A stretch of 64,000 nucleotides of DNA. Source: Lachnospiraceae bacterium (GTDB lineage: Bacteria; Bacillota; Clostridia; Lachnospirales; Lachnospiraceae). A model generated the notes under the pieces. That model saw only the letters and a program-made list of their open reading frames with translations. It was not told where the DNA came from and made no database searches. The DNA is taken from contig JAEELW010000144.1 in NCBI GenBank assembly GCA_016282915.1, positions 1 to 64,000 on the forward strand, in the 5' to 3' direction. This document shows, one piece after another, positions 1 to 8,339 of this stretch (position 1 is its first letter; the number at the start of each line of letters is the position of its first letter). A program made the translations under genes and the position numbers.

Positions 1-332
1 GCTGAAAAAGTAATAATTATTTGTTTATTTACTGAATCATAGCTTCCATGCTGGATTGCAAGCACCAATTCATCTGTCCAGGAAATCTCGCGTGGGTATA
101 ACAGTTGCGATTTCACTCTCAAACTCCTCACCTTATTTTCTGTAATTCCCAATGCAATACTGATATCATAATCATTAGGTTTCTTATCAAGCGAATCTAA
201 AAAAACGGTAAACATCAGTACTTCGTAATCAGATTTAGCAAAACTTCCAAATCTCCTGGAAAAAAGACCTGATTCTTCAACCCTCTTCATAAGCGCCTCG
301 TCTTTGATAACAATATTACTCTCTTCAATCAT
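1..332 (-). CDS. Unknown protein, truncated by the window edge
   Basis: The reading frame starts at an ATG at 332 behind a perfect AGGAGG ribosome binding site seven bases upstream and stays open for 110 codons to the window edge, so only the N-terminal part is visible. A segment around residues 60-75 (LGITENKVRSLR) has the look of a helix-turn-helix recognition helix; nothing else is recognisable. The DNA is clearly more AT-rich than the housekeeping genes to the right, which suggests recent acquisition. It is transcribed divergently from the ribbon-helix-helix gene at 533. I do not recognise the family and assign no function. Confidence 0.75.
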   Translation of the reverse strand, partial: MIEESNIVIKDEALMKRVEESGLFSRRFGSFAKSDYEVLMFTVFLDSLDKKPNDYDISIALGITENKVRSLRVKSQLLYPREISWTDELVLAIQHGSYDSVNKQIIITFS

Positions 333-394
333 TTGGTTATCCTCCTATACTTAACTACAGCCCCCATCGCCTTGATCACAGTTTTTCACGTGCT

Positions 395-473
395 TTGCCC
401 AAAACTATACATTTTGATTATACAGAATCCGCTGCAAATTACAATGCAATTAGCATTGTATATTACTTGTAAT
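395..473 (+). promoter_or_regulatory. Candidate promoter and operator palindromes upstream of the RHH gene
   Basis: TTGCCC (395-400) and TTATAC (418-423) are spaced by 17 bp and could drive the gene at 533. Just downstream is a perfect inverted repeat, TACAATGC-AATTA-GCATTGTA (440-460), followed by a second palindrome, ATTAC-TT-GTAAT (462-473). Ribbon-helix-helix repressors commonly bind such short repeated inverted sites in front of their own genes, so autoregulation is the natural reading. The palindromes are seen directly; the promoter is weak and the function is inferred. Confidence 0.5.
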
Positions 474-532
474 ATCAGGTGCTTACAGACCAAACTTTTT
501 TCAATAAATCTGTATTGAAGGAGGTGAGGAAA

Positions 533-724
533 ATGGCCTTCGAGATCAAACCCAACCGCAGAGAAAATGAAAACAGGAATATACGCTTCTCTATCGAAGT
601 GATCGAAAAAGCCAATAATGTTATGACCAGCAAGAATGTTTCTTTTTTCAATTTCGTCATCCAATCCGTCGAATATACTTTAGAAAACATGGAAAAACAA
701 AAAAACCGCGACCCGAACAGGTAA
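533..724 (+). CDS. Small ribbon-helix-helix (Arc/CopG-like) protein
   Basis: This 63-residue protein starts at the ATG at 533, chosen because it sits behind AAGGAGGTGAGGAAA; an upstream in-frame ATG at 479 has no ribosome binding site. Residues 15-22 (NRNIRFSI) can form the DNA-contacting beta strand and are followed by two predicted helices, the order seen in Arc/CopG-type ribbon-helix-helix proteins. Such proteins are usually small DNA-binding repressors or antitoxins. No toxin-like partner follows; the next item is an inverted repeat and then the rnpB terminator. Two palindromes at 440-473 are plausible operators. The family call rests on fold pattern only. Confidence 0.65.
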   Translation: MAFEIKPNRRENENRNIRFSIEVIEKANNVMTSKNVSFFNFVIQSVEYTLENMEKQKNRDPNR

Positions 725-807
725 CGACCAGAGCATCACATAAAAAAGATTTACCCGAAAAACACTATGCGTAACGAAATGAGGAAGTGTGCATCCTCCC
801 GGAGATT

Positions 808-853
808 TTTTTACTGTAAAGGAAATGCAAAGCAATTTCCTTTACAGTAAAAA
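808..853. repeat. Perfect 19-bp inverted repeat next to the rnpB terminator
   Basis: The arms 808-826 and 835-853 (each TTTTT plus ACTGTAAAGGAAAT, in opposite orientation) are perfectly complementary around an 8-base loop. The T-run is at the outer 5' side and the A-run at the outer 3' side on both strands, so this is not an ordinary intrinsic terminator by itself. Its right arm supplies the T-tract of the rnpB terminator on the minus strand. It lies at the junction between AT-rich DNA and the core genes. Confidence 0.8.
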
Positions 854-880
854 GGCCCGAAAGCTGCCGCTTCACAGGCC
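849..880 (-). terminator. Intrinsic terminator of rnpB
   Basis: On the minus strand, 11 bases after the RNase P RNA 3' end, an imperfect hairpin (arms GGCCTGTGAAGC and GCTTTCGGGCC, 854-880) is followed by TTTTT (849-853). Confidence 0.75.
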
Positions 881-890
881 GGATAAAAAA

Positions 891-1242
891 GCAAGAAAGA
901 CTGTAAGCCGGGTTCTGTCGTGGATGATCATCTATCCAGGCCGTATGTTGCCACACGGCTCAAGCGGCCCACCTGAAAGAACGCCGGGCGAGCGTATCTC
1001 TTTCTGTTTGGCCTTGCTCCGGATGGGGTTTACATATGCCCCGGCCGTTACCGGACGGGCGGTAGTCTCTTACACTGCCGTTTCACCATTACCTCCGGGT
1101 GCATGTACACCCGGAGGCTGTTTCTTTTCTGTTGCACTTTCCTTGGAGTCGCCTCCACCGGACGTTATCCGGCATCCTGCCCTATGGAGCCCGGACTTTC
1201 CTCGTGGCGCCGAAGCGCCCCGCGATCACCCGTCTTTCTTGC
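891..1242 (-). ncRNA. rnpB: RNase P RNA (class A)
   Basis: This is the catalytic RNA subunit of ribonuclease P, which removes 5' leaders from pre-tRNAs. The minus strand carries the hallmark conserved pieces: GAGGAAAGTCCGGGCTCC near the 5' end, AGTGCAACAGAAA, a GAGACTACCGCCC segment, GGTAACGGCC, a GCAAGGCCAAACAGA segment, and AGAACCCGGCTTACAG at the 3' end. Ends were set by helix P1, in which GCAAGAAAGAC (1242-1232) pairs perfectly with GTCTTTCTTGC (901-891). The length of about 352 nt fits the family. It starts only six bases after the stop codon of the nucleoside kinase gene but has its own promoter and terminator. Confidence 0.95.
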
Positions 1243-1247
1243 GATTT

Positions 1248-1277
1248 TCTATACTTGGAAGCAGCTCCCGCCCACAA
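1248..1277 (-). promoter_or_regulatory. Promoter of rnpB
   Basis: On the minus strand TTGTGG (1277-1272) and TATAGA (1253-1248) are separated by 18 bp and place the start site close to the first base of helix P1 at 1242. The -10 element overlaps the TAG stop codon of the upstream kinase gene. Confidence 0.6.
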
Positions 1278-2910
1278 ATTCACGTACGATGGAATTCTTG
1301 GGAAGGTCCTCGCTGCTCACCCCGAGAAAATACTCGAGGAATTTGAGCATGCGCTTTGCTTCATGATATTCCGGTTCATCCGGACGTACCGAGAAGAGCA
1401 GCGGTTCCGCAAACTGCTTGAGAACGGCCAGCTCATAGATCAGCGCCGAATTGAAGGTCTCATCCGCGCTTTCCTGGAAGGGGAAGATATTTTCTTCCTC
1501 GCCCCGGCGTACCGAAGGCCACATGGAGATGGTCCTCTGCGCCGAAGCACCGCGGTTACGTGCGTCACGCACCATACGCCGGAGCAGACGTCCGTCGGTG
1601 GTGGGGATACGGTTGTGCTCATCGATATTTAAGCTGGTCAGCGCGGAGATATAGATCTTAAATTTGCTCTCCACGGGAAGCGCGTGGCTCATCCTGTCGT
1701 TTAGCCCGTGGATCCCCTCGATCACCAGGATATCCTCCGGCCCCAAGGTCTTGAAATTGCCCTTGTATTCCCGGGCACCCGTCTTGAAATTAAACGTAGG
1801 CAGCTCCACGGTCTCGCCGTTCAGAAGCTTCACCATGTCATTGTTGAACAGATCCACATCGATGGCTTCCAGGCATTCGAAATTATAATTTCCGTCTTCA
1901 TCCTTCGGCGTATCCACACGGTTCTTGAAATAATCATCCACAGCGATGGGATGCGGCTTCATTCCGTACGAAGCCAGCTGCACCGAGAGCCTGTGGGAAA
2001 ACGTCGTCTTTCCCGAAGAGGAAGGCCCCGCGATCATGACAAATTTCACGCCGCCCCGCTCCACGATCTTTTTGGCGATCTCACCGATCCTTCGCTCCTG
2101 CAGCGCCTCCTGCAGAAGCACGAGCTCGCTCAGCTCGCCCGCACAGATCTTCTCGTTCAGATCCCCGACGGAATCGATCCCCAGTCTGGCTCCCCAGTCG
2201 TCGGCGGTCTTCAGCGCGGAAAAGAGCTTGGGTCTGGGCTCCCAGCGGTCCAGACGGTCCGGCGTCTTCATCTCCGGCAGCACCAGGATAAAGCCGTCTT
2301 CATACAGCTCCAGCGAAAAATCACGGATATAGGAGGTATCCGGCAGCATATAGCCGTAATAATAATCCTGATAGTCCTCCAATGAATATACATTGACCGT
2401 GGAGCTGCGGCGGAAACGGAAAAGCTTTTCCTTATCTTCCATGCCGTGCCCCGCAAAAAGCGCTCTCGCCTCATCGGTCGGCACGGAACGCTTGGTGATG
2501 GGGACCGCCTGTTCCTGCAGCTTCCGCATGCGCTGCGCGAGCTCGTCAAGAAAGGCCTGATCCACCTTCAGTCCCTGTTTGGGGCTGATATAATAGCCGT
2601 TCCCGATGGCGAATTCCACCTTGACCTGTTTGTTTTTGTCATGCCCGCAGATATCATCAATGGCCTTGACCATCATAAGGATGGCAGTACGCACATAGCA
2701 TTTATGTCCGCCGGACTGCGCCATGGTGACAAATTCGATCTCCGCGCCTTCCTTCATGGGCCGGTTCAGCTCCCTGTACTTGCCGTTTTCCAGGACAAGC
2801 GCGATATCCGCCTCTGTCTCCGGACGGTGTGCCTTCGCTGCTTCCAGATAGCTGCTGCCTTCCGGATAGCTCTCTTTTTTCCCCTTTACACAGATCGTGA
2901 TCTCTCCCAT
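1249..2910 (-). CDS. Nucleoside kinase with TGS-like and threonyl-tRNA-synthetase-like N-terminal domains (uridine kinase family)
   Basis: The 553-residue protein has an N-terminal ubiquitin-like TGS segment (about residues 1-65), a middle region like the second additional domain of threonyl-tRNA synthetase (about 70-220) and a C-terminal P-loop kinase of the phosphoribulokinase/uridine kinase type (about 285-500). The Walker A motif GPSSSGKTT and the following VDDYF, typical of uridine kinases, are visible, as is VIEGIHGLND. It probably phosphorylates a nucleoside in salvage; the exact substrate cannot be read from the sequence. The start at 2910 has AAGGAGAGGT in front. It is the last protein gene before rnpB, whose promoter lies in its 3' end. 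Confidence 0.85.
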   Translation of the reverse strand: MGEITICVKGKKESYPEGSSYLEAAKAHRPETEADIALVLENGKYRELNRPMKEGAEIEFVTMAQSGGHKCYVRTAILMMVKAIDDICGHDKNKQVKVEFAIGNGYYISPKQGLKVDQAFLDELAQRMRKLQEQAVPITKRSVPTDEARALFAGHGMEDKEKLFRFRRSSTVNVYSLEDYQDYYYGYMLPDTSYIRDFSLELYEDGFILVLPEMKTPDRLDRWEPRPKLFSALKTADDWGARLGIDSVGDLNEKICAGELSELVLLQEALQERRIGEIAKKIVERGGVKFVMIAGPSSSGKTTFSHRLSVQLASYGMKPHPIAVDDYFKNRVDTPKDEDGNYNFECLEAIDVDLFNNDMVKLLNGETVELPTFNFKTGAREYKGNFKTLGPEDILVIEGIHGLNDRMSHALPVESKFKIYISALTSLNIDEHNRIPTTDGRLLRRMVRDARNRGASAQRTISMWPSVRRGEEENIFPFQESADETFNSALIYELAVLKQFAEPLLFSVRPDEPEYHEAKRMLKFLEYFLGVSSEDLPKNSIVREFVGGSCFQV

Positions 2911-2985
2911 ACCTCTCCTTTCAGTCTGCCTTCCTCTCCCGGGAACGCTCTTCCCTGCCCTGCGAGACTCCTTTATCTTCCGGTA

Positions 2986-3768
2986 TCACAGTACCGTAAA
3001 GGGCTCCCTCTGGGAAGCCGCGCTGACGTTCAGTGCCGGCAGCTTTTTTCTGAAAAAGTCTTTCATATAGTCCACAAAAATCTTTTCGATCCCGTAATGC
3101 CCCGCATCGATCACGGCCATCCCCGCCGCTTCGGCGTCGATACCGTCATGATGCCCGATATCCCCGGTGATCAGAAGCTCCGCTCCGGCCGCAAGCGCAT
3201 CCGGGATCATGTCTTTTCCCGAGCCCGGCGAGACCGCCACACGACGGACCTTTTGCTCACTGTCGCCGAAAAGACGAACGTTATCCAGCAGAAATGCTTC
3301 TTTCACGAGATCGACACAGTCCGCAAGCCGCAGCTCCTTGGGAAGCTTTCCCACACGTCCGATCCCTTCCTTTGCGATCGCATCTTCATAGGTCACATGC
3401 AGCACCTCGCGGTCCAGAAGCCCCAGACGGTCGGCAGCCTCATCGGCCATCCCCATCACGTCAAAATTCGTATGCATGGAATAACAGGCGACATTGCCCC
3501 CGATCAGCTTCAGAAGCCTGCGGCCCACGATATCCTCTTCCGTGATATGAGCCACATGCGGAAAGATCAGCGGATGGTGCGTCAGCAGCAGATCCGCTCC
3601 GGAAAGCAGAGCCTCCTCCACCACCTCATCCGTGGCATCAACGGAAATCAGTATGCTCTCCACCTGCATACGCCGGCTGCCGCACATCAGTCCGCTGTTG
3701 TCCCAGCTTTCGGCAAAGGACGGCGGCGACAGCTGTTCCAGTTCCGCGATCACATCTCCGAGCAGCAT
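2986..3768 (-). CDS. Nif3-like dinuclear metal centre protein (YqfO family)
   Basis: The 260-residue protein matches the Nif3/YbgI/YqfO family: LLTHHPLIF and MHTNFDV in the N-terminal half supply metal-binding His and Asp residues, and GDIGHHDGIDA and DAGHYGIEKI in the C-terminal half supply the rest. The family forms hexameric rings with a two-metal site; its reaction is still uncertain, although GTP cyclohydrolase-like activity has been claimed for some members. The length is that of the short form without the inserted PII-like domain found in Bacillus YqfO. It starts at an ATG behind GGAGGCCGTT, 12 bases after trmK, in the conserved order rpoD-trmK-nif3. Confidence 0.9.
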   Translation of the reverse strand: MLLGDVIAELEQLSPPSFAESWDNSGLMCGSRRMQVESILISVDATDEVVEEALLSGADLLLTHHPLIFPHVAHITEEDIVGRRLLKLIGGNVACYSMHTNFDVMGMADEAADRLGLLDREVLHVTYEDAIAKEGIGRVGKLPKELRLADCVDLVKEAFLLDNVRLFGDSEQKVRRVAVSPGSGKDMIPDALAAGAELLITGDIGHHDGIDAEAAGMAVIDAGHYGIEKIFVDYMKDFFRKKLPALNVSAASQREPFTVL

Positions 3769-3780
3769 AACGGCCTCCTT

Positions 3781-4479
3781 TCACGTATAATACGCGAGCG
3801 CCCTCTCGATCCTTAACAGGTTCTTTTCCACCTCGCTACGCCTTTCCCCGGCACGGCTCCCGCCGGCGGCGGAAAGCTGTGCAAGGACTTCGCTGTTAAT
3901 GCGCTTTTCCCGCTCCAGGAAACGCTTCAGTACCGGATCTTTCTTTTCCAGACCGCTTTTCCCGTAATACAGGAACAGTTCGTCCGTATCTTCTTCGCCG
4001 TCTCCGGGCGCTGCCCGGAAGGCGCTGTAAAACTTTCCTTCTTCTTCGACCATCTCCTCGGCTTCGATACAAAAGCCGTTCTCCCGGAGAAAAGCCCGGA
4101 CCGACGCGATCTCGGACTGCGGCTGAAGGATCAGCTGGCGCATCCTGCGGACCTTCTCCATACCGGCCGAGAGTATGCTCATGATCAGCACTCCGCCCAT
4201 GCCTGCGCAGATCAGCGCATCGGCCTCACCCGCTGCAAGCGCGCTCACGCCGTCGGAAAGCCTGCACTCGATACGATCCGCAAGTCCGCTTGCAGCCACA
4301 TGTTCCTGCGCAGCCGCAAGCGGTCCCTTTCTCACATCCATGGCTATGGCATGCGCAAAACGCTGCTGCTGGAGCAGACGTATGCTCACATAAGCATGAT
4401 CACAGCCCACATCCGCAACACAGTCTCCGGCTCTGCAGAGCCCCGCCACGGCTTCCATTCTGCGGGAAAGCTTCTGCAT
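3781..4479 (-). CDS. trmK: tRNA (adenine(22)-N1)-methyltransferase
   Basis: The 232-residue protein has the class I SAM-dependent methyltransferase start: LCRAGDCVADVGCDHAYVSI is the SAM-binding motif I and AMDVRKGPLAAA follows as motif II. ICAGMGGVLIMSIL is the characteristic TrmK motif IV. TrmK methylates N1 of A22 in tRNA of Gram-positive bacteria. Its ATG overlaps the stop codon of rpoD (TGATG), so translation is coupled. The gene order rpoD-trmK-nif3 is conserved in Firmicutes and supports the call. The C-terminal 80 residues form a helical, Arg/Glu-rich region as in the family. Confidence 0.93.
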   Translation of the reverse strand: MQKLSRRMEAVAGLCRAGDCVADVGCDHAYVSIRLLQQQRFAHAIAMDVRKGPLAAAQEHVAASGLADRIECRLSDGVSALAAGEADALICAGMGGVLIMSILSAGMEKVRRMRQLILQPQSEIASVRAFLRENGFCIEAEEMVEEEGKFYSAFRAAPGDGEEDTDELFLYYGKSGLEKKDPVLKRFLEREKRINSEVLAQLSAAGGSRAGERRSEVEKNLLRIERALAYYT

Positions 4480-6494
4480 CAGTCGTCCAGAAAATCCTTA
4501 ATCTTCCGGCTTCTGCTGGGATGGCGGAGCTTTCTGAGCGCCTTCGCTTCGATCTGGCGGATACGCTCTCTGGTCACCGAAAACTCCTTCCCCACTTCCT
4601 CCAGGGTCCTTGCCCGTCCGTCGATCAGGCCGAAACGGAGCGTCAGCACCTTGCGCTCACGATCCGTCAGCGTATCGAGGATCTCGTCCAGCTGCTCCCT
4701 GAGCAGGGTGAATGCTGCTGCCTCCGCCGGTACGGGCACATTATCATCCTGTATGAAATCGCCCAGATGGCTGTCTTCCTCTTCGCCGATGGGCGTCTCC
4801 AGGGATACCGGTTCCTGGGAGATCTTGAGGATCTCACGCACGCGCTCTTCCGGCATATCCATTCGTTCCGCGATCTCGGAAGGTGCCGGTTCCCGCCCCA
4901 GTTCCTGAAGCAGCTGCCGGTTAATGCGGATGATCTTGTTGATGGTCTCCACCATATGCACGGGGATACGGATGGTCCTTGCCTGATCCGCGATGGCTCT
5001 GGTGATCGCCTGACGGATCCACCAGGTCGCATAGGTGGAAAACTTGTAGCCTTTACGGTAGTCAAATTTCTCCACGGCCTTGATCAGACCCAGATTTCCC
5101 TCCTGGATCAGATCCAGGAAGAGCATGCCGCGTCCCACGTATCTTTTCGCGATGCTTACGACCAGACGGAGGTTTGCCTGGGACAGATCCTTACCGGCCG
5201 CCTTACCCCTGGTGATAGCGGCATTGTTCTCGGCGATCTTCTTCTCGAGTTCCTTGCGCTTGGCTGTATAATCCGGTGTCTTCTTCGCCTTGCTCTTATT
5301 CTTTTTCGCTTCCTTTTCCTGTTCCTTCAGCTTCTCGAGCTTCTGCGTCAGATCCTCGTTCCTCTCCTCTGCCTCAAGCCCGGCTTCCATCTGCTTGGCC
5401 AGCTCGATCTCTTCCTCCGCGGAAAGAAGGGGCACCCTGCCGATCTCCTTTAAGTACATACGGACAGGATCCTCGATATTGGCTCCGTCCGTAAGTCCGC
5501 TCTCGAGACTCTCCATATCCAGATCGAGTTCTACGTTATCCTCCAGCAGTTCTTCTTCCGGAATGTCATCATCCTCGATCTGTTCGATCCGCAGAACGAT
5601 ACGGTTCTTGTCCAGGGCATCCCAGATACGGTCAAACTGCTCCTCATCCAGATTGAATTCCTGAAAGGTGTCGATCACCTCCTGGTATTCGACAAAACCG
5701 TTCTTTCTGGCTCCGTTCAAGAGCTGTTTCAGCTTTTCGTCAAACTGTGCCTGGCTGTTTTCGGGATTCTCCTCGGGATTTGCTGCCCCGTCTGTGCCCG
5801 GCTCCGCTTCGCTGACGGAAGGATTCCCTTTTTTCTTTTCGGCCGCTTTTTTCTCTTTCTTATCCGTACTCTTTTCTGCTTTCTTTACAGTTTCCGCCGC
5901 CTTCTTCTCCGCTTTCTTTACCGGCTCCGCAGTCTTCTTTTCCGCCTTTTTTACCGGCTCCGCAGCTTTCTTTTCCGTCTTCTTCGCCGCTTCTTCGGCC
6001 TTCTTCTCCGTCTTCTTCACCGCTTCTTCGGCCTTCTTCTCTGTTTTCTTCACAGCTCCCGCGGCTTTCTTATCTGCCTTCTTCACAGCTTCTGCGGTCT
6101 TTTTCTCCGCTTTCTTTACCGGCTCCGCAGCCTTTTTTTCCGTCTTCTTCACAGCTTCCACACTCTTCTTTTCCGTCTTCTTCACAGCTTCCACATTCTT
6201 CTTTTCCGCCTTTTTTACAGGCTCCACACTCTTCTTTGTCACTTTCTTTTCCGGCCCGGCAGTCTTTTTCGCGATCTTCTTCACCATTTCTTCCGGCTTC
6301 TTTCCTGTTTTCTTTACCGTTACGGCAGGCTTTTTATCCGCCTTCCTCACAGGCTCGGAAGCTTTCTTTACCGGCTTCTTTACAGGTTCCGCAGTCTTTT
6401 TTTTGTCTGCCCCCTTCTTCTCCGCCGCAGATTTCACGGGAACTTTCTTAAGCTCCTGCTTCCCCGCTTTTTTCCTGCTTTCTTTTGCCGCCAT
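4479..6494 (-). CDS. rpoD: Housekeeping RNA polymerase sigma factor with a long basic repeat N-terminus
   Basis: The conserved part is unmistakable: region 1.1-like segment (about residues 245-305), region 1.2 ([15 protein letters not shown]), region 2 ([51 protein letters not shown]), region 3, and region 4 with the helix-turn-helix [20 protein letters not shown]. It directs core polymerase to -35/-10 promoters. The oddity is residues 1 to about 240: an almost pure Lys/Ala/Pro/Val/Thr/Glu tract made of roughly 10-11-residue units such as [10 protein letters not shown], like histone H1 tails. Total length is 671 against about 370 for Bacillus SigA. The ATG at 6494 follows AGGAGAAAGGC, so the extension is expected to be translated. 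Confidence 0.96.
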   Translation of the reverse strand: MAAKESRKKAGKQELKKVPVKSAAEKKGADKKKTAEPVKKPVKKASEPVRKADKKPAVTVKKTGKKPEEMVKKIAKKTAGPEKKVTKKSVEPVKKAEKKNVEAVKKTEKKSVEAVKKTEKKAAEPVKKAEKKTAEAVKKADKKAAGAVKKTEKKAEEAVKKTEKKAEEAAKKTEKKAAEPVKKAEKKTAEPVKKAEKKAAETVKKAEKSTDKKEKKAAEKKKGNPSVSEAEPGTDGAANPEENPENSQAQFDEKLKQLLNGARKNGFVEYQEVIDTFQEFNLDEEQFDRIWDALDKNRIVLRIEQIEDDDIPEEELLEDNVELDLDMESLESGLTDGANIEDPVRMYLKEIGRVPLLSAEEEIELAKQMEAGLEAEERNEDLTQKLEKLKEQEKEAKKNKSKAKKTPDYTAKRKELEKKIAENNAAITRGKAAGKDLSQANLRLVVSIAKRYVGRGMLFLDLIQEGNLGLIKAVEKFDYRKGYKFSTYATWWIRQAITRAIADQARTIRIPVHMVETINKIIRINRQLLQELGREPAPSEIAERMDMPEERVREILKISQEPVSLETPIGEEEDSHLGDFIQDDNVPVPAEAAAFTLLREQLDEILDTLTDRERKVLTLRFGLIDGRARTLEEVGKEFSVTRERIRQIEAKALRKLRHPSRSRKIKDFLDD

Positions 6495-6535
6495 GCCTTT
6501 CTCCTCTCTGCATCTGTTTTAGTCTTTTTCACCGA

Positions 6536-8299
6536 CTAAAGCTTTGACCGTGTGCGCAGACGCTCGATCAGATTTTTCATCTCCACCATCTGCTCGATCG
6601 TGATCCCGCCCTCCTGGCCGGCAGTATCCATCCTGTTCTGCTTGATCCTGACCACGATGTCGCGAAAAGCCTTTTCTTTCTCTTCCGCCGTACTAACGGC
6701 ATCCAGTTTTGTGTGAAACACCTCACTGGCAGTCTGCTGCTCTTCCGCGTCTTCAAACATGTTCAGGATCGCTGCCGGCTGTGGCGGTCCTTCCGCCATA
6801 TCACGAAACATGCGCGCCGCGATCTTTTTGTATACGGGATCCGAAAAATCTTCTTCGGAGATATATTCCCGTATCCTTTCATATCGTTCCGGCTCCTCGG
6901 AAAGCCAGGTCAGAAGAAGCCGCTCGGCGTATTTTCTGTGGTCCTCCGACCGGGACTGTGCATCACGGCGGGGCGTTACTTCCACCCTGCGCTCGCGCAC
7001 CAGTCCGTCCCTCTGCGCCTCTGCGATCATCTGCTTTTTCAAAGCTTCCCTCGGTATGCCGTATTCCTCCGCTACCGCATCCAGGTAATTTTCCCTCTCC
7101 ATCTCCTCTTCGAAGACACAGAGCTTTTTGGCCACCTCCCGCTGAAAAGCGGTCTTCTCCGCCGGATCCTCCGTATTGTAATCACGCCGCAGGATCCGTA
7201 TCTCAAACATAAAGCCGTTTTCGGCTCCGTCAATGCGCTTCTGGTATTCCTCCGCCCCAAGTGCCCTGATAAACTCATCCGGATCCTTGTAGGGCTGCAT
7301 ATCGATCACCTGCCCGCGCAGTCCGCATTCCCGGAGGATCCCTATGGCGCGCAGCGCGGCCGATGTCCCTGCCGTATCACTGTCATAGGAAAGCAGCACT
7401 TTTTTCCCGAAACGCTTGAGTATCATAGCCTGTTCCGGCGTAAACGATGTCCCCAGCGAGGCCATCGCCTGCGAAAAGCCGGCCCTGTGCAGGCTGATCA
7501 CATCCATGTAGCCTTCGCAGAGGATATAATTATCTGCCCGCGAACTTCTCGCCAGATGCAGACCGTACAGGTTCTTCCGCTTTTCAAAGATCGCCGTTTC
7601 GTTGGAATTCAGGTATTTGGGTTCCCCTTCTCCCATCACACGGCCGCCAAAAGCGATCACACGGCCAGCCGCATTCTGGATCGGAAACATCACACGATTG
7701 ATGAATTTATCGCCCATGCCGTACTTTTCACTGAAAGTACAGAGTCCCGAATCCCTCAGCTCCTCCGCAGTGTATCCCTGTTTGGTGAGATACTTTGCGA
7801 GATCATTACTGTACTGCAGGCTGTAGCCCAGACCGAAACGCTTAAGCGTTTCCGCATCCAGTCCGCGCTTTTCAAAGTATTTCATCCCCAGGCTTCCCTG
7901 CGGGGAACGGAGCGCACGGTAGAAATACACCGCCGCATCATTATTGAGCGCATAAAGCCTGTCCCTGTGGCTGCGCGCTCTTTTGCTCTCTTCCGACTCC
8001 TCGGCTTCAGGCAGCTTCACTCCCGTCTTTTCCGCCAGAAATCTCACCGCCTCGGGAAAGCTCATGTTTTCGTACTTCTGAAGGAAGGTAAAAACATTTC
8101 CGCCCGCATGGCAGCCGAAACAGAAATACATCTGTTTGGAGCCCGAAACCGAAAAGGAGGGCGTCTTTTCGTTATGAAAAGGACAGAGTCCGAAATGCGT
8201 GCTCCCTTTTTTCTGAAGCCGCACATAACCCGAGATCAGATCCACGATATCTGTTCTCTGGCGGATCTCCTCAACCAGTTCTTCCGGATAATATGCCAA
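6536..8299 (-). CDS. dnaG: DNA primase
   Basis: The 587-residue protein shows the CHC2 zinc-binding domain (CPFHNEKTPSF then FCFGCHAGGNVF, residues about 38-70), the TOPRIM catalytic domain with CEGYMDVISLHRAG and SYDSDTAGTSAA, and a C-terminal helicase-interaction region. It makes RNA primers at the replication fork together with DnaB helicase. The start codon is TTG at 8299, chosen because a perfect AGGAGG lies five bases upstream and the conserved MAYYPEELVEEI start follows directly. It sits upstream of rpoD, 41 bp away, in the classic macromolecular-synthesis order dnaG-rpoD. Confidence 0.96.
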   Translation of the reverse strand: MAYYPEELVEEIRQRTDIVDLISGYVRLQKKGSTHFGLCPFHNEKTPSFSVSGSKQMYFCFGCHAGGNVFTFLQKYENMSFPEAVRFLAEKTGVKLPEAEESEESKRARSHRDRLYALNNDAAVYFYRALRSPQGSLGMKYFEKRGLDAETLKRFGLGYSLQYSNDLAKYLTKQGYTAEELRDSGLCTFSEKYGMGDKFINRVMFPIQNAAGRVIAFGGRVMGEGEPKYLNSNETAIFEKRKNLYGLHLARSSRADNYILCEGYMDVISLHRAGFSQAMASLGTSFTPEQAMILKRFGKKVLLSYDSDTAGTSAALRAIGILRECGLRGQVIDMQPYKDPDEFIRALGAEEYQKRIDGAENGFMFEIRILRRDYNTEDPAEKTAFQREVAKKLCVFEEEMERENYLDAVAEEYGIPREALKKQMIAEAQRDGLVRERRVEVTPRRDAQSRSEDHRKYAERLLLTWLSEEPERYERIREYISEEDFSDPVYKKIAARMFRDMAEGPPQPAAILNMFEDAEEQQTASEVFHTKLDAVSTAEEKEKAFRDIVVRIKQNRMDTAGQEGGITIEQMVEMKNLIERLRTRSKL

Positions 8300-8339
8300 A
8301 GCTGCCTCCTGCCGGTGTTTCCCTCCGCCGGCCCTTCAT

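Noticed and set aside
386-664. Minus-strand ORF opposite the RHH gene
   Set aside because: No ribosome binding site, overlaps a well-signalled plus-strand gene and the operator region.
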